Counted from the stretch's first letter, positions 47,205 to 60,010 are shown. The stretch: 64,000 nt of DNA from Schistosoma haematobium (GCF_000699445.3 NC_067197.1:33587809-33651808); one strand, 5' to 3'. A program made the numbers and translations. The notes: generated by a model from the letters alone, not told the origin.

Positions 47205-47458
47205 TTAACAGTTGAGATCATGAGTTAATTGAAGTTAGACTACCATGGAAAACCTTGAAGTACTGGACGGCCGCTTCGTCCTAGTATGGGACTCCTCAGC
47301 AGTCCACATCCACGATCTCGCCTCGTAAGATTCGAATCCAGGAGTCCCACAATAGGACGAAACGGCCGTCCAATGCTTCCAGGTTTTCCATGGTGGTCTA
47401 GCTTCAATTGACCCATGATCTCAACTATTAAAATTACTATAATATCCACAAAACCTCT
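47205..47458. mobile_element. Head-to-head inverted SINE pair
   Basis: The minus arm (about 47205-47342) has a nearly intact hammerhead (CTGAGGA, GTCC/GGAC stem, GTC), except that GAAAC is GAAGC. It joins at GATTCGAATCCAGG to a plus arm starting at GAGTCCCACAATAGGACG that lacks the CTGANGA box. It ends with ACTATAATATCCACAAAACC, as in the pairs at 6.7 and 62.5 kb. Confidence 0.85.
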
Positions 47459-47544
47459 TATACAAGTTTGCTTGATTATTATTCAGTTTATGTTATTATG
47501 ACCTATATGTTTGTCGTTTTTCTTCATATCTGTCAATTGAACAA

Positions 47545-47900
47545 TTATCTGACCTGTAAATTATTTTCATCCTTATATTCCTTCCTTACCACTTGATTAT
47601 TACATAACCTCATCTGATATTGAGTCTCGAATCAATTTATGATGCATTCTTTTCTATCCTTCTATAGACATATATTTACCATATAACTATAAACGCGAAT
47701 GTACAGCTTGAGTAAATGATTTTGTCGAAAAGAAAATTTCACTGGTTGAAATCATGAGACAACTGAAGCTAGAACACCATGGAAAACCTGGAAGCACTGG
47801 ACGGCCGTTTCGTCCTAGTATGGGACTCCTCAGCAATTTTCTTTGCTGAATACTCTTTTTCTTATTCAATAACACCTATGGGTTATTTTAATTAGATAAT
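47545..47900 (+). repeat. Duplicated AT-rich segment, copy carrying a SINE
   Basis: It matches 49680-49885 (TAAATTATTTTCATC; GTAAATGATTTTGTCGAAAA; GCTGAAT..CTCTTTTTCTTATTCAATAACAC), apart from the SINE insertion at about 47744-47840, which is absent from the other copy. Confidence 0.75.
47744..47840 (-). mobile_element. Truncated hammerhead SINE
   Basis: A minus-strand 3' part of the SINE, truncated exactly at the 5' edge of the hammerhead. The core (CTGAGGA, GTCC/GGAC, GAAAC, GTC) is intact, but the 5' strand of stem I is lost. The paralogous site at about 49822 is empty. Confidence 0.85.
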
Positions 47901-48247
47901 TGAATGTATAGAATATGTTATCCGAGGAAAAAACTTGACTTCAACATTATCCTCAATTACATTTCTATTTACATTTTTATATGATTTAAATTAATTTTGA
48001 ACTCATCATTCTAATGTATGTGTTTTCAACAATTCAGATTCTATCATGTGTAACAAAGAAGAAGTTTGTCTTCAAAGATTGTTTTAAACCTCTAAATGAA
48101 AAACGCTGTGGAACAATCGAAAAATGGAGAGAATTCAGGGAAGAAAATATTTTTTGTTCTCGATGAAATCATTCATTATATTACCAAACTATGCTTGATA
48201 TTATTTGATCCTGTCAAATTCTCTAAAGAAGTTATTCAAAAAGATGA

Positions 48248-49062
48248 CTTACTTACTTACACCTGTTACTCCTCGTGAAGGAGCATAGGCCGCTCACCAG
48301 CATTCTCCATCCAACCCTGTCCTGGGCAATCCTTTCCAGCTCCTTCCAGTTGTTATTCATCTTTTTCATATCTGATTCTATTTCCTGACGTAATGTGTTC
48401 TTTGGCCTTCCTCTTTTCCGCTTCCCTTCAGGATTCCAAGTTAGTGCTTGCCTCGTGATGCAGTTTGACGAGTTGCGTAATGTATATCCTATCCATTTCC
48501 ATCGTCTTTTCCTAATTTCCTCTTCAACTGGGAGCTGGTTTGTTCTCTCACACAAAAGGCTGTTGCTGATGGTATCCGGCCAATGGATGTTGAGTATCTT
48601 GCGTAGACAGCTATTTATAAACACTTGTACTTTCCTGATTGTGGTTGTTGTAGTTCTCCAAGTTTCAGCTCCGTACAGTAGAACTGCCTTGACGTTCGTA
48701 TTGAAGATTCTGACTTTGATATTGGTTGAAAGTTGTTTTGAGTTCCATATGTTCTTCAATTGTAGGAATGCGGCCCTTGCTTTGCTAATCCTCGCCCTTA
48801 CGTCTTCATCATATCCTCCTTTTTCATCGATGACGCTTCCCAGGTATGTGAAGGATTCTACATCTTCCAGAGTTTCGCCATAGAGAGTGATTGGATTACT
48901 GTTCTTCGTTTTGAATTTGAGGACCTTGGTCTTGCATTTTTGTATGTTGAGGCCTACTGATGCAGAGACTGCTGCTACATTGGCTGTCTTTATCTGCATT
49001 TGTTCATGTGTATGCGGTAGGAGGGCTAGGTCATCTGCGAAGTCCAAATCGTCCAATTGATT
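48248..49062 (-). mobile_element. 5'-truncated TAAG-family LINE with intact C-terminal frame
   Basis: The minus strand carries an uninterrupted 267-codon frame (48253-49056) starting just at the catalytic motif [10 protein letters not shown]. It continues through [42 protein letters not shown] and [17 protein letters not shown] to the stop. A (TAAG)n tail abuts 48248. Flanks TTCAAAAAGATG and TTCCAAAAGATG suggest a target duplication with one difference. The absence of disruptions makes it the youngest copy of this family here. It lacks the endonuclease and most of the reverse transcriptase, so it is non-functional. Confidence 0.9.
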
Positions 49063-49074
49063 CCAAAAGATGCA

Positions 49075-49625
49075 ACTGTGGAAACGGAATAGATGTTAAT
49101 TAAATTCCTAAGGAAGATGAAAGGTGAGTTTATTATCAATTGTGATCTCTATGAACATTTTAAACCATCGGGTTCCGTTATACCGAAACTAAATGAACTC
49201 CCAATAACTCTCCTTATCATCTGATTGCTAAATGGTTAGCTGATATTTTACAACCCTTCAGAAATCACATCAATTGATATAACTCTCTTGACTCATTTGA
49301 CTTTGTCGACTTAATTAGAAATATCAATGTAAAAAGTAGAATACTGATCTCATTGGATGTCACTTCTCTTTTTACAAATGTTCAACTCATAAAAACTATG
49401 TTTTTAATGTGACTATAATGAAAATAACAACCTTGATATTTGTATTCTAAAATATTATCTAAGAGAGCTACTCCTACGATTTACTCTCAAAGTGCAATTC
49501 AGATTTAATAATGATTTTTATAGACAAAGAGATAGAGTTGCAATGGGTTCACCATTGGGTCCCCTCTTGGCTGATTGTTTCATGACCAATCTGGAAAATA
49601 CAGTATCTTTTTTTCTAAATAACTG
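49075..49625 (+). pseudogene. Decayed Penelope-like reverse transcriptase
   Basis: In broken frames it reads FVDLIRNINVKSRI, ISLDVTSLFTNVQLIKTM and YRQRDRVAMGSPLGPLLADC followed by FMTNLE. SLDVTSLFTNV and the VAMGSPLGPLLA motif are characteristic of Penelope-like element reverse transcriptases. Several stops and shifts, with both ends missing. No GIY-YIG domain is adjacent. Confidence 0.8.
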
Positions 49626-49679
49626 TTTTGTAAGTTTGTAAGTTCGTGATTATTATTCTCTTATTATTACGATCTTTTA

Positions 49680-49885
49680 TAATTCTGACCCGTAAATTAT
49701 TTTCATCATTATATTCTTCTTTAACCCTCTGATTATTATGTAACCTTATTTGATTAGTCGGGTCTTGAATCACTTTATGATGCCATACAACTTAAGTAAA
49801 TGATTTTGTCGAAAAGAAGATTTTCTTCGCTGAATTCTCTTTATTTTTATTCAATGACACAAAGGGTTACTTTAATTATCAAAAA
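49680..49885 (+). repeat. Duplicated AT-rich segment, copy without SINE
   Basis: The paralogue of 47545-47900. Here TTTGTCGAAAAGAAGATTTT runs directly into CTTCGCTGAATTC with no SINE. Confidence 0.75.
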
Positions 49886-50810
49886 TGAGTTGAAATAACC
49901 TAAGGGTAGATAAAATAAGTTAGGTCAAAGTCAACAATACCGAAATTTCCGAGACATTTAGTTTGTAAAGCAATAACGAAAAATTAAAACTCCCTATAAT
50001 TATCGATGAATATCATGATAATTCAACAAGTTAATGGCTGTCATGACTTAGTTGTTTAGTGGATTACATTTTGATATTGGCATTGGTAATCAACGAATTC
50101 GCGTCACATTTTTAGATATCGAGATACATACAGAAGCTGAATGAAACCTAGTATCTACTAATGGACACTATCTAAAATATATTCAGCAGGATATAGACAT
50201 ACTGTGATCAATAGATTGTTATTGTATAACAATTTATTTATATATATGCCAACAAACTGATATCATAAAACCTTATTTGAAAAAAATTACATTACATTAT
50301 CCATTACAGTTAGTTATCCTAACTTATGTCATGTATAAAATTTTTAGGATTTCCCAAAGCATTTTTGTCAATCTATTAACAGTGTATCATACTAAGTCGA
50401 TATACAAAATTAACTTCTACATCTTCAAAAATAGTTCACATTTAATTATATTCAAATGAGTAATTCGATGGGCAAAAATGAGGTAAGAAGTGACAAATGT
50501 TTATATTAATCCAAACTTCTAAACTTTAAATGAGCAAACAGAATACATTATCAACATGAGGCGAAACAAATAATTCTCAACATTAATGGTAAAAATAGAA
50601 AAATTGTAGAGAAAAACAAAAAAAAGTAGCAGGAACACCTAATAGGGATGTGTAACAATATGATCTTCAAGATCTAAATGGGGAATAAAAAAGTGAGTCT
50701 GTACCACTATGGTAAACTTTGAGTCACATGAGTGTATGTCTATAATAATCTATTTTCGTTATATTTGAAGCCAATGACCAGAAATTGTACACCTTCCTCT
50801 AAATATACTG
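49886..50810. other. AT-rich non-coding DNA
   Basis: Nothing recognised. Confidence 0.4.
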
Positions 50811-50814
50811 ACAT

Positions 50815-51290
50815 GAACGAGGGTGGGGGAGTTCGATCTTCTTCTCGAAATATTCTCGTACGGTCAGGTGTTTCTCACCATTGCCTGGGAAACTCTACTT
50901 GCTGCCTTCTCTCAACGGATGTATTTACGAAGTGAAAGAACGAAAAGCGAATGCCCAGTGCTTAAAATGGGATGGTAGATATAAAAGATCCAGCCACGGG
51001 AGTAGGAAAACCCTAACTAATGGTGATTATGAACTTCAGAGCCTTGACAGCACGAATGGCGTATGATGTTACGTTTGGTCACTGGATACAATAGGATTGC
51101 ATCTCTTGACGTTTATCTACTGTCTTGTGGATTAGACTTCAACGTCAAAGGCTAGAGGGTGTTCAACTAAGAAAATCACATTTGATTTGTGTTTCTGAGC
51201 AGTATCCCAACCTCATGGACACTACAAATCTGACTGATGTGAAACGTACATTTTTGGTACCCTTTAATACTAGAATTTATGTGAATTAGA
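50815..51290 (+). mobile_element. Decayed rearranged non-autonomous element
   Basis: It carries the reverse complement of the head (TACTTGCTGCCTTCTC; CGAAAAGCGAATGCCCAGTG; GGATTGCATCTCTTGACG), the junction region TCTGACTGATG, then a degraded tail (GGTACCCTTTAATACTAGAA). It is older than the copies at 31.1, 36.1 and 58.5 kb. Confidence 0.65.
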
Positions 51291-51294
51291 TATT

Positions 51295-52300
51295 ATATAA
51301 TAAACTTCGTAGATCAGTGGCAGTCCATTCTCTGACTGCCCAGCGTATTTCGGTAAGAGATCGCTGCATACGGGGATCACCTATCAAAAATTATCTCGAT
51401 CGATAGATGTTTACGATCTCAGGTACCGATTTTCATACTTTCTATAATCAGATGTATTTAGTATTACCAAAGGTTGTTTGATACTTCCACCACAAGAAAT
51501 CACTATTTCAAAAAATACTCTAACTAAATCTTGTAGACAATGCATGCTTTATACAGTGGATGGTGGCAGATTGGGGCAAAGAAGAACACTTAAAAACTAA
51601 TAAATGTGAGTTTTGAGTTTTTTAATGCAGTTTTTCAGTATGAGATGAATTAAGTAGCTAATACAAAATTTATATAGACAATTTAGAATCAATTACATTA
51701 AACAAAGCACTCTGAAGTACTACAGTGTTTAGTGCCTGTTGTTGACTCTAGACTGGTGGGACGATAATGATAATATGAAAGTAATAGTGTTGTGTATGCT
51801 ACTTATAATGACAGATATAAGTAGTACGTGGAGGCAACCAGAAGTCGAATACTTCCCAGCAGAAGATTGAAATGAAGAAAACGGGAAAGAAATCAGAGAA
51901 CAGTCGAAATAACAACAGAATTAGGGGAATAGTGGAATATATGAAATATAGCACAAAGAAGCTGTGCAAATGATGTATTTAATGTATATTTTTCAAATTT
52001 TACTAAGCCACTATATGATTTCGTTTTGGACATGAAATCGGTTTTCCCCACGTCAGTCCTCGCTTACTACAATACCAATAATAAAGTACATCTTAAATGG
52101 CTTCGTACATATTTTGTCGACAAATCCTGTTGCTAACAGCATAGACATGAAAAGTCGAGTAGGAAAGTATTTGAGAAATGTATATTTCAGACATTTGGTA
52201 ATATGGGTCATTGATAAGAGATTAATAGAAGTGGATGAGATAGACAACTCAGAGAATAATGAGAAACTCAGCATTTCTAAGTATGAAAGAGATATACAAA
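51295..52300. other. AT-rich non-coding DNA
   Basis: No gene or repeat was recognised. Confidence 0.4.
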
Positions 52301-52304
52301 GTAT

Positions 52305-52680
52305 ATAGGTACACAAGTATTTATAAACAGTTGTCCATGTGAGCTACTCAATATCCGTTGACTGGATACTATCAGCAACAGGATACTATGGGAGAGGACA
52401 AAACAGGTTCCAAATGAAGAGAAAATTAGGAAAGGACTCTGGGAGTGGATAGGATACATATTGAAGAAACCATTAAACTGCATCACGAAGCAAGCAGTAA
52501 CTTGGAACTCTGAAGAGAAATTGAAAAGAGGAAGAACAAAGAACACACTGCACTGGGAATTGGAAGCAGACATGAAAAGGATGAATAGCAACTGCAAAGG
52601 ATTGTTCAAGACAGAGTTGTGTGCAGGATGTTGGTGGGCTGCCTATGTTCCTTGACGAGGAATAAGAGGCATAGCAAGTA
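52305..52680 (+). mobile_element. 5'-truncated TAAG-family LINE fragment (twin of 61.77 kb)
   Basis: The C-terminal domain only ([20 protein letters not shown], then [13 protein letters not shown]). It is nearly identical to 61770-62130 and shares its disabling TGA in the CCGTTGACTGG segment. The TAAG tail is reduced to CATAGCAAGTAA. Confidence 0.85.
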
Positions 52681-55258
52681 ATATATGTTTAAATATCGTT
52701 GATTCATTGGACTCTTCATTTGATTCGAAAGTGATGGGATAAATGAATCATTACTAAGAACGTTATGCCGGTGGAAGACCTGCTACAAGTTGGTATAACC
52801 GGAATCTGTTAAAGGACGAGTTAAGCTTCTGAAGCGTGATGCTTATTGATCAATTTCAAGTTGGTCAGCAATCAGTAAACGAACTGTCCAAGTATTTTTA
52901 CACAGCGAATGTTAAAGGAACAGTACATTACAAACAGATGATTGGTTCGTAAGTTTTGTGATATTATTTTACATCATAGCTTGATATTAGTAGGATCGTA
53001 TTTGGATCTTCACGACTGAAAATGTTTCGTGATTATTTGATTCTATTATTTTATTGCTCAATTGAATTACTCGTTACTAAGACTATTTTGAGTATTACTA
53101 AATCTAGCTGGAAATTTCTTGATAACTCTTTGCGGAACCTGAAGTTTCTTGGTCTCATTCTTAGTGAGGTCATATGAGTTAAAATGAAAAACTATCCATT
53201 GATCCTTGGCTTGATATAATTCTTTAACTAATGGCATTCGGCTAGGGGAACTAACTCCTAACTAAACTCGCTTCAGTTACAGCTATGTAACAAAATCAAC
53301 AAGTGATAAGTAGAGTGTGATGGTTTCAAACAAAAATTATGTTGAAATCTATTTAATTTTTAGTTGATGGGTAATCGACTCTTAATCTATAGATAGTTTA
53401 AAACTTGGATTATATTTATGTATTCAAGGTGAACTCTGTAATGACAGGCGAAAAACTGACAGATCAATTCGTTTCATGGTATGATTATAGCAACACTCCT
53501 ACAATTAATTCTGTTTACGGTTAATTTTGACAAGCCCTTTAATTAACTTATTTGACAGATCGTGTTATTGGAACAGGAACAATTTGTTTATTTCTTTGTA
53601 TTATTATGATCAGTATTATGTCTATATAAACACATAGTCTTGATCACATGTGATAGCCAACGCACATATCTCTCTCTCTAGCTTAAATGTTAGTCGCTTA
53701 AATATCTCTCGATGAATCATTCTTGCCTTGTTTCGCTTCACCTCGATTTGATTTGACTCAGAATCCGCCTCCGCGTTCGCTTGCTCGTGTGCATTAACCC
53801 CTCTGCTCAAATTCGCTCGATGTGTTTGCAACTTTTTTATCTGTGCTATCCAATAATAAACTATAGTCGCTGCTTCGTATTGCCTTCTGAATTCACACGT
53901 TGTTAGGATTTATTTAACAACGGTTATCAGGATGATTGATAAACGAAGCCTAAGGGGATTGTCACGATGCCATGCCACTGCATGTTCAATGATCTTCAAA
54001 CATTATTACTTGCTTATATCCTATACCACATATTTTTAAGTTAACATGTTATTTTGTTAAGTGAAGACGGCTGTGTTTTTGCATGTCAATTGTTCTGGCT
54101 TTTATATTTTTAGTTAGAGAATTAGATTTATAGCCATTTGATAGAAGCCTTGCATACCATAAAGTTTGATTTAAAGTCGCGTACACACAAGTCAATTTCA
54201 TATATTATGTTAAATCTTCTTAATTAGTAAATTCATTCACTACCTCCCAGTCACACACAATGTTGTTTAGTTGAAGTAATAGATACACGAAAATATTCGC
54301 TTTCCTTTTAATCTAGTCGATAAGATGATATATTGATTAAAGTCAAAGATGAATAGGGAAAGAAAAGTATTAACATAGAATGATATAAGCTAGTTAAATT
54401 AGAAAAAGAATAAGTTGATGTCAACTTTTGAATATCTTTGTTTGGACAAATTCGAGAGGATTTTGTATAAATTGAAGGTGGATTTTGTTAAAAACTGCCA
54501 CTCCCTAAAAAACCCCATTAAAAACTTAACAGCATTGAACAACTACTTCGTTCGCGTCTAACAACTCTCAAGTAATGTCTACCCATGATTTCCTACGAAA
54601 TCAAAAAAATTAAATTCAAGTTTAACAAACGGTATTAAGTTACTTATTCATTTGGTTGAAATTCAAAAGTAAATATTCCGAACTATGGTCAGTTAAGAAT
54701 TCTCATTCAGTGTCAAAAGCGAGGTACTTACATGTAAATGGATTGACGAATTATTATAGAGAGTAATGAAATAGCTTTATACACTTCATATTTTTCAGGT
54801 CTTTAGTTTGATGTTAGTTTTAGATGCAAAGAATTTTACCCAGTTATTGCAAAAATGTCCCCATCTTCATGTGAATTAGAATGCTTTTATAAATTGCAGC
54901 AGCTCCTTTTATAACAAAATGAAGTTAGTTTACTGGTGTTTTCTAGATAATTCATAAGATATAACCAAATTTATTCAACTAAACCTCAGGATGGTGGGGA
55001 AAACTCTGTCAAAATAAAGTTCTTTCCGTATATTTGGTACGTGGTTAACGGTAAAATTCAGGACAAACATTTAATCCTATCAGTCTCATCAGTTGAATGT
55101 ACCTGGTTTTCAGTTTCCGTGGTGGTTACGTACCGAATATAGTAAAACTTGTTATTTAACGGTATGCCGAGGGAATTCATTCAGCCCGCACATAAAGCAG
55201 CAAAGATCGACCAGTTGCAGCCCTAAACATCAACAATTGTAAATTATAAACCATCGCT
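52681..55258. other. AT-rich DNA; possible LTR-like stretch near 53.6-53.9 kb
   Basis: No gene. Around 53617-53858 a TATA-like TCTATATAAAC is followed about 230 bp later by AATAAA, in a GC-richer patch. This is compatible with an LTR or a promoter, but no second copy was found in the window. Confidence 0.3.
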
Positions 55259-55261
55259 TAC

Positions 55262-55373
55262 CTACTTACTTACGCGTGTTACTTATCGTGGAGGAGCATA
55301 GGCCGCCCACCAGCGCTCTCCATCCAACCCTGCCCTGGGTAATCCTTTCCAGCTCTTTCTAGTTGTTATTCAT
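55262..55373 (-). mobile_element. Very short 5'-truncated TAAG-family LINE
   Basis: The minus-strand 3' end of the LINE: (TAAG)n tail at 55268-55285 (seen as CTTACCTACTTACTTACG), then the reverse complement of the terminal coding sequence (GGAGCATAGGCCGCCCACCA; CTCTCCATCCAACCCTGCCC). Confidence 0.9.
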
Positions 55374-55708
55374 CCTGATGAAATGAAATTTCTTATTTTA
55401 ATTTAACTAGACTTCTAACAAATAGACTGATTAAGACATTATCCAAGAACTCTACTAACTTCTATCTCCCTGTGAAAATAAGACGTTTCATATTTCTGAT
55501 TAATTTCCAAATGTGTTATTCAACAATAAAACCTTCAATATCTGATGGTAAATCATTAAAATATTCTACTTTCCTGTCACCCATTACTTCGCGAAATTTT
55601 ATAAAAGATAACTAAATGATTACAATATTCTTCTTTGAAAATAATTGTATCAAGTTAGTGTAAATATCTTTGTGACTCTTTGATCTGATTATGATTTAGC
55701 AGGATGTA

Positions 55709-56126
55709 TGAATGTGTTATGAACATAAATCTTCCATTTAACTCCGCATATTACGTAGGCTAACCTGGTTTGTATGACGGCAGTAATAAGAAGTTACATA
55801 CGGGTTGAGTTGAATGAATTCATTTCAATCACTCATTTATCCAGACAGTCACTCAGAATTGAAAACAGGAAAGAGAGGTGGAGAAGTTGAGTGAGCTAAC
55901 TAGTTTTGATAAAGCGTGACTCAATACTTATAGTTAGATGAAAATAAGGCGAAGACATATGATGAATAGGGTAAGCGATACACACACATAAGCTCACATG
56001 AAAAACAGTCAGGGTTGACAAGGCCAAATATGACTCAAGAAGCATGAATAAATTGATCTGTGTAAATACTCAATTAATGAGATATTATTTATTGGAGTCG
56101 GATTTGAAGGAATTAACCTCTACAAA
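55709..56126 (+). repeat. LTR-like interspersed repeat (copy 2)
   Basis: It matches the reverse complement of 8895-9300 over about 350 bp. Immediately after it, TTGGTGAGCCCAGTGTGATC (from about 56126) resembles the primer-binding sites of Gypsy elements. The phrase GGAATTAACCTC occurs at both ends of a ~70-bp interval here. It is probably a solo LTR with a little leader sequence. Confidence 0.55.
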
Positions 56127-56204
56127 GTTGGTGAGCCCAGTGTGATCCGAACATGTAGCCTTCTAATCTGGAGTCAGGTATAGAGGAATTAACCTCAACA
56201 TATT

Positions 56205-56745
56205 CTTTTTAAATTAATGGAAATAGGTCGTGACATAATGACACAAATTACTATCTCTCTCCTTATTTCAATTTCATTTTACTAATATCGAAAAACGTAA
56301 CGTACAATTGTAAGATATGCATTTTCGCTAAATTATGAAGCATTCCATCATTTATGATCTTACAAATAAGTTATTTCTATAACAGTCTGATTTAATTTTT
56401 GTAACAAACAGTTATTGTCCATATATTTCTTAACATAAACGTTAGAACTAGGCTTCAACCAAACAGTTCACGACACTAATCAATAACCAATACTAGTAAT
56501 TTTCTTTTGTGACACAAATCAGCAACAGTAATAGTTGTAGGTCAGTCAACAACAACGTACAACTTCTTACATACGTACATCAGTTTAAGTTGCCATATCA
56601 CATTGGCACAGTGATGCAATTATCGATTCGAATCCCATAGTGGTAGAGGCAGTAATAGTATAAGCAATAATTGGGGTTTGAAGATGTTATAAATTTGTGA
56701 AGAGAAAAAAGGGACATGAAGTATTCAGAATATTAGAATTTGGGA
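56205..56745. other. AT-rich non-coding DNA
   Basis: Nothing recognised. Confidence 0.4.
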
Positions 56746-56749
56746 GAAT

Positions 56750-57290
56750 ACAGAGAGTGGCTGCATCTGCACCATTGCAAACGATTTTGAGCCATGTCAT
56801 TCAAGGTCTCTAACCATCCGTTGCTATCATCTTGCGGATCTCAGCCAGATAGTCTACACTAACCAACATGGTTCAGTCCACTTGTCAGTGCCTTCATGGA
56901 ATTGTGCCACGTTTTGGTCTGGCCGCCCCTAGTTTTCTTCCCACCTACTTCTACATCACAAAACATCGCTTTATGGGGCAGTCAGTGGTTGAGCATTCGT
57001 CACACATGTCTCAGCCATCTCAACTAATGAAGTTTCACTACTTCATCAATTGATTCGCCACCCTTATCTAGTACCCGTTTTTCAATAACTGCATTACTTA
57101 CTCGGTGGTTCAAGGATATACGAGGAATGCTTCGAAGACACCTATGATCGAATACTAGTAACCTACGAATATCCTCTACTCTTACTGACCATGTTTCACA
57201 GCCATCAAGTAGAACGGAACGAACTGCTGCGCAATAAACCCAACCTTTGGTTGGTAGATGGATATCTCGCCTACTCCATCATCCATCAAT
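56750..57290 (-). mobile_element. Degenerate C-terminal fragment of a CTGA-family-like LINE
   Basis: The minus strand reads, with stops, VYCAAVRSVLLDGCETWSVR, then RVSNAVIEKRVL and GESIDEVVKLH, equivalent to the C-terminal domain at 46090-46300 of the full-length element. It also has GGQTKTWHN- and MAQNRLQW-like ends. It is more diverged than the full-length copy, so an older relative. Confidence 0.8.
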
Positions 57291-57719
57291 TAGTTACTTA
57301 ATCTAGATTATTATAGTTCACTATAAAACTTAAAACAAATTGTTGAATGGTAAACGGTGCCTTCTCCTATTCATTGATTATTATTATTATATAACCAAAT
57401 CTAACAATAAATAAGTTACACTTTTTTCAAAAGAAAATATAATTTACATGAAAACTAATCATGATTACAGACATTATTGCATAACTTTTAAGTATTTACA
57501 TTTTAATGATTTGAAACTGTATACAGTATACCATATATAGAAAATCTCATATAACAGCTTATTTAATATTGATATCTTTAATTGATCTAAGCCATTCTAG
57601 TTTAATGTGATTCAATCATATGGTGATTTTGATGGTAAATATTTTAACCTAAATGGATTGATGTAATGAACAATTATTTAGAATTGAGGTTTGCTATATC
57701 CTAACGAAGAATAAATGAA

Positions 57720-58175
57720 TGGTAGCAGCTAGGAATTATTTATGGACTAATATTATACATATATTCTTATTGTATAACGATTAAGTAACCATATTATATG
57801 TATATTCTGATTCCTTTTATTATGAAGTTCCATTTGACCTATAGACTACTATTATACGATTTACCATTCTTAAGTTATTCTCGATCTATTCGTTACAGTC
57901 TCTCACATTCACAGTCACCCTTGGCTTGATCGTTGTTAATTCTTATTTTCTATTTTATAGTGTGATGAGGCCTGATTTGCGTGAACATAAACTGCATATG
58001 CCTTAAATACATGATTCATACAGTGGAAGCTGATATTGGTGTTCTGGACTCAACAGGTAGGGCTAGACGAGAAAGACTAATCAGAATTCAGAGTTGACTC
58101 TAGGCTGCTCGTACTGGTTTATGCATCATTGGTCTTGTCAATAAGTCGGTGTTCTAATTGGAGATTTTATCATGT
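57720..58175 (+). repeat. LTR-like repeat family R4, copy 1
   Basis: One of three similar ~460-bp segments in the same orientation (also 59545-60010 and 63495-63965). Shared landmarks are ATGGACTAATATT, TTTGACCTAT..ACTATTATAC, CTCCCACATTCACAG-like, ATTTTATGGTACG-like, and GCTGATATTGGTGTTCTG. It is diverged. I found no internal element between copies. Confidence 0.6.
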
Positions 58176-58509
58176 AGATATATCGACGAAGTATAAGGAC
58201 ATAACCAATTCTTCTATGGATTATTAGCTACTAGATGTAATTTATAAGAAGATTGATTAATTTTTTTATCACTGTAGGATCTCGTCTGCTATTTTCATTT
58301 TTTCACAAGGTTGGAAATTTATTGTATCAACCTTGTTGTCACTAAAACGAATCCGCCCTATATTTACGGTTGTTACAGGTGAAAGTATTACATTCCTTGT
58401 ATTCATCTTTGTATTTTGGTGAAATCGACCAATGAAATTCAAATATATGATGCACAAAATCTTTGCATCAAGATGCTTTCTACATACTAATAAACTTTCG
58501 TACCACTCA

Positions 58510-59045
58510 ATGCAGTTATTTATTTATTTAGACACATAAATATTGATATAAAGGGGAACCGAATATAAATGCGCCACACAAGTCACTTGATTTATGTGTG
58601 AACTGTGATACTGCCCGGGTGCCCAAACCGAGACAGGTGGTTTTCTTAGGGGATCACACACGGAGCCTTCGATTTAATGTTCTGACCCACAAGGCAGTGA
58701 AGCGACGTCAGGAGATGCAGTCCCATGGTAGCCGGTGACCAACGATTGGTTCATACGTCATTTGTTTCTTTAGGATCATGGAGCCCATGTGCACCATTAG
58801 TTTGGAGTTGAGGTTTTTTAACTCCCCTAGGTGGACCCTCCATATCCACCAACCCGTTTAAAGCACTGGACACCCACTTTTCGTCCTCTCAAGCTCATAA
58901 ACAACGCCCTCGCCACGAAAAGGCAGAGGGTAGGATTTCCCTGGCAGTGGTTGTATACGCGTGGTCATGTGAGGGTATTTCGAGAGTGATAGCGAACTCT
59001 CCCCACCCTCGGCGGCCCTAGGGCATTTGGGGGCATTCAATAGAG
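58510..59045 (-). mobile_element. Rearranged non-autonomous element (inverted head plus tail)
   Basis: On the plus strand it shows the reverse complement of the tail (TTATTTATTTAGACACATAA...AATATAAATGCGCC), the junction, then the head (GATACTGCCCGGGTGCCCAA through GGGCATTTGGGGGCATTC). It has the same structure as 31133-31636, with a longer head than the 36.1-kb copy. Confidence 0.85.
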
Positions 59046-59544
59046 TATGACAATATACAGTAAAAATAATTTTCACTTAAAACAGAATTAGATTATTGTT
59101 CGGTTGGGTGGTTCGTAAAGATAATTTTATTTTGAAGACAGTATTCACCATGGGCAAATATTATATGGGGACTAAACATTATCAGTTCTAACTAAACACC
59201 TACCTAGTGTTTACTGGTGACTAACTTTGAGATGAACTGTTAAATTTTCAATAATAAATCACAATTGGTAGAACTCAAACTTATTGATGATAACATTAGG
59301 TGTTCGTTTAGTATGTAATAAATTGATTAGAATCAGAAATTCTAGCCATTAGATACCCACTCAGTAGTTAAATGTTGTCATACTCATATTGACTCCTGAA
59401 ACCTTGGAATTTTATATTGTGAGTATGGTTGTAAGTGCATTGCTAATACATTACGAACTAGGACAAAGGAGACGTCTAGTGTTTTATCCTTGTAAATAGT
59501 TCTACAACTAATTCCAATCTATGGTTGTTATATCCGGTGAAGAT

Positions 59545-60010
59545 TAAATAACAGGTAACTTCCGAGGACTATTCATGGACTAATATTCTATAAACATTCT
59601 TATTGTATAACTACTCAACAATTACACTATGTATATTTATATTCCTTTTATGATAAGCTTTATTTTGACCTATAATTTATTATTGTACGATTTACGGTTC
59701 TTAAGTTATGTTCAGTTTATTAACTACTGCCTCCCACATTCACAGCCACTTTTTGAGCTTATTTGTGTACAAATATTATTTCCTATTTTATGGTACGTTG
59801 CGGTCTGTGTGATTGATATATAAACCAAGTATGCCTGAAATAAACGATCTGCTCTGGTTCGGAAGCTGGTATCTTGTTCTGCACTCAAGTGGAAGGGCTC
59901 GTAGGACATAGGACCAATAAGGACGCTAAACTGCCCACACCGGTTGAACGTCATTGGTTGGCCTAGTGTGAAGATTCGTATAAGTCGTATTCGGATTGGT
60001 AGATAAGTCG
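59545..60010 (+). repeat. LTR-like repeat family R4, copy 2
   Basis: It contains TTTTATGGTACGTTGCGGTC, then TGATATATAAACC (TATA-like, near 59814), and GGAAGCTGGTATCTTGTTCT. It corresponds to TTGGTATATAAACCCAGTAT in the 63.5-kb copy. Confidence 0.6.

Noticed and set aside
48395..48883. 162-residue plus-strand frame
   Set aside because: Antisense shadow of the minus-strand LINE C-terminal frame at 48253-49056.
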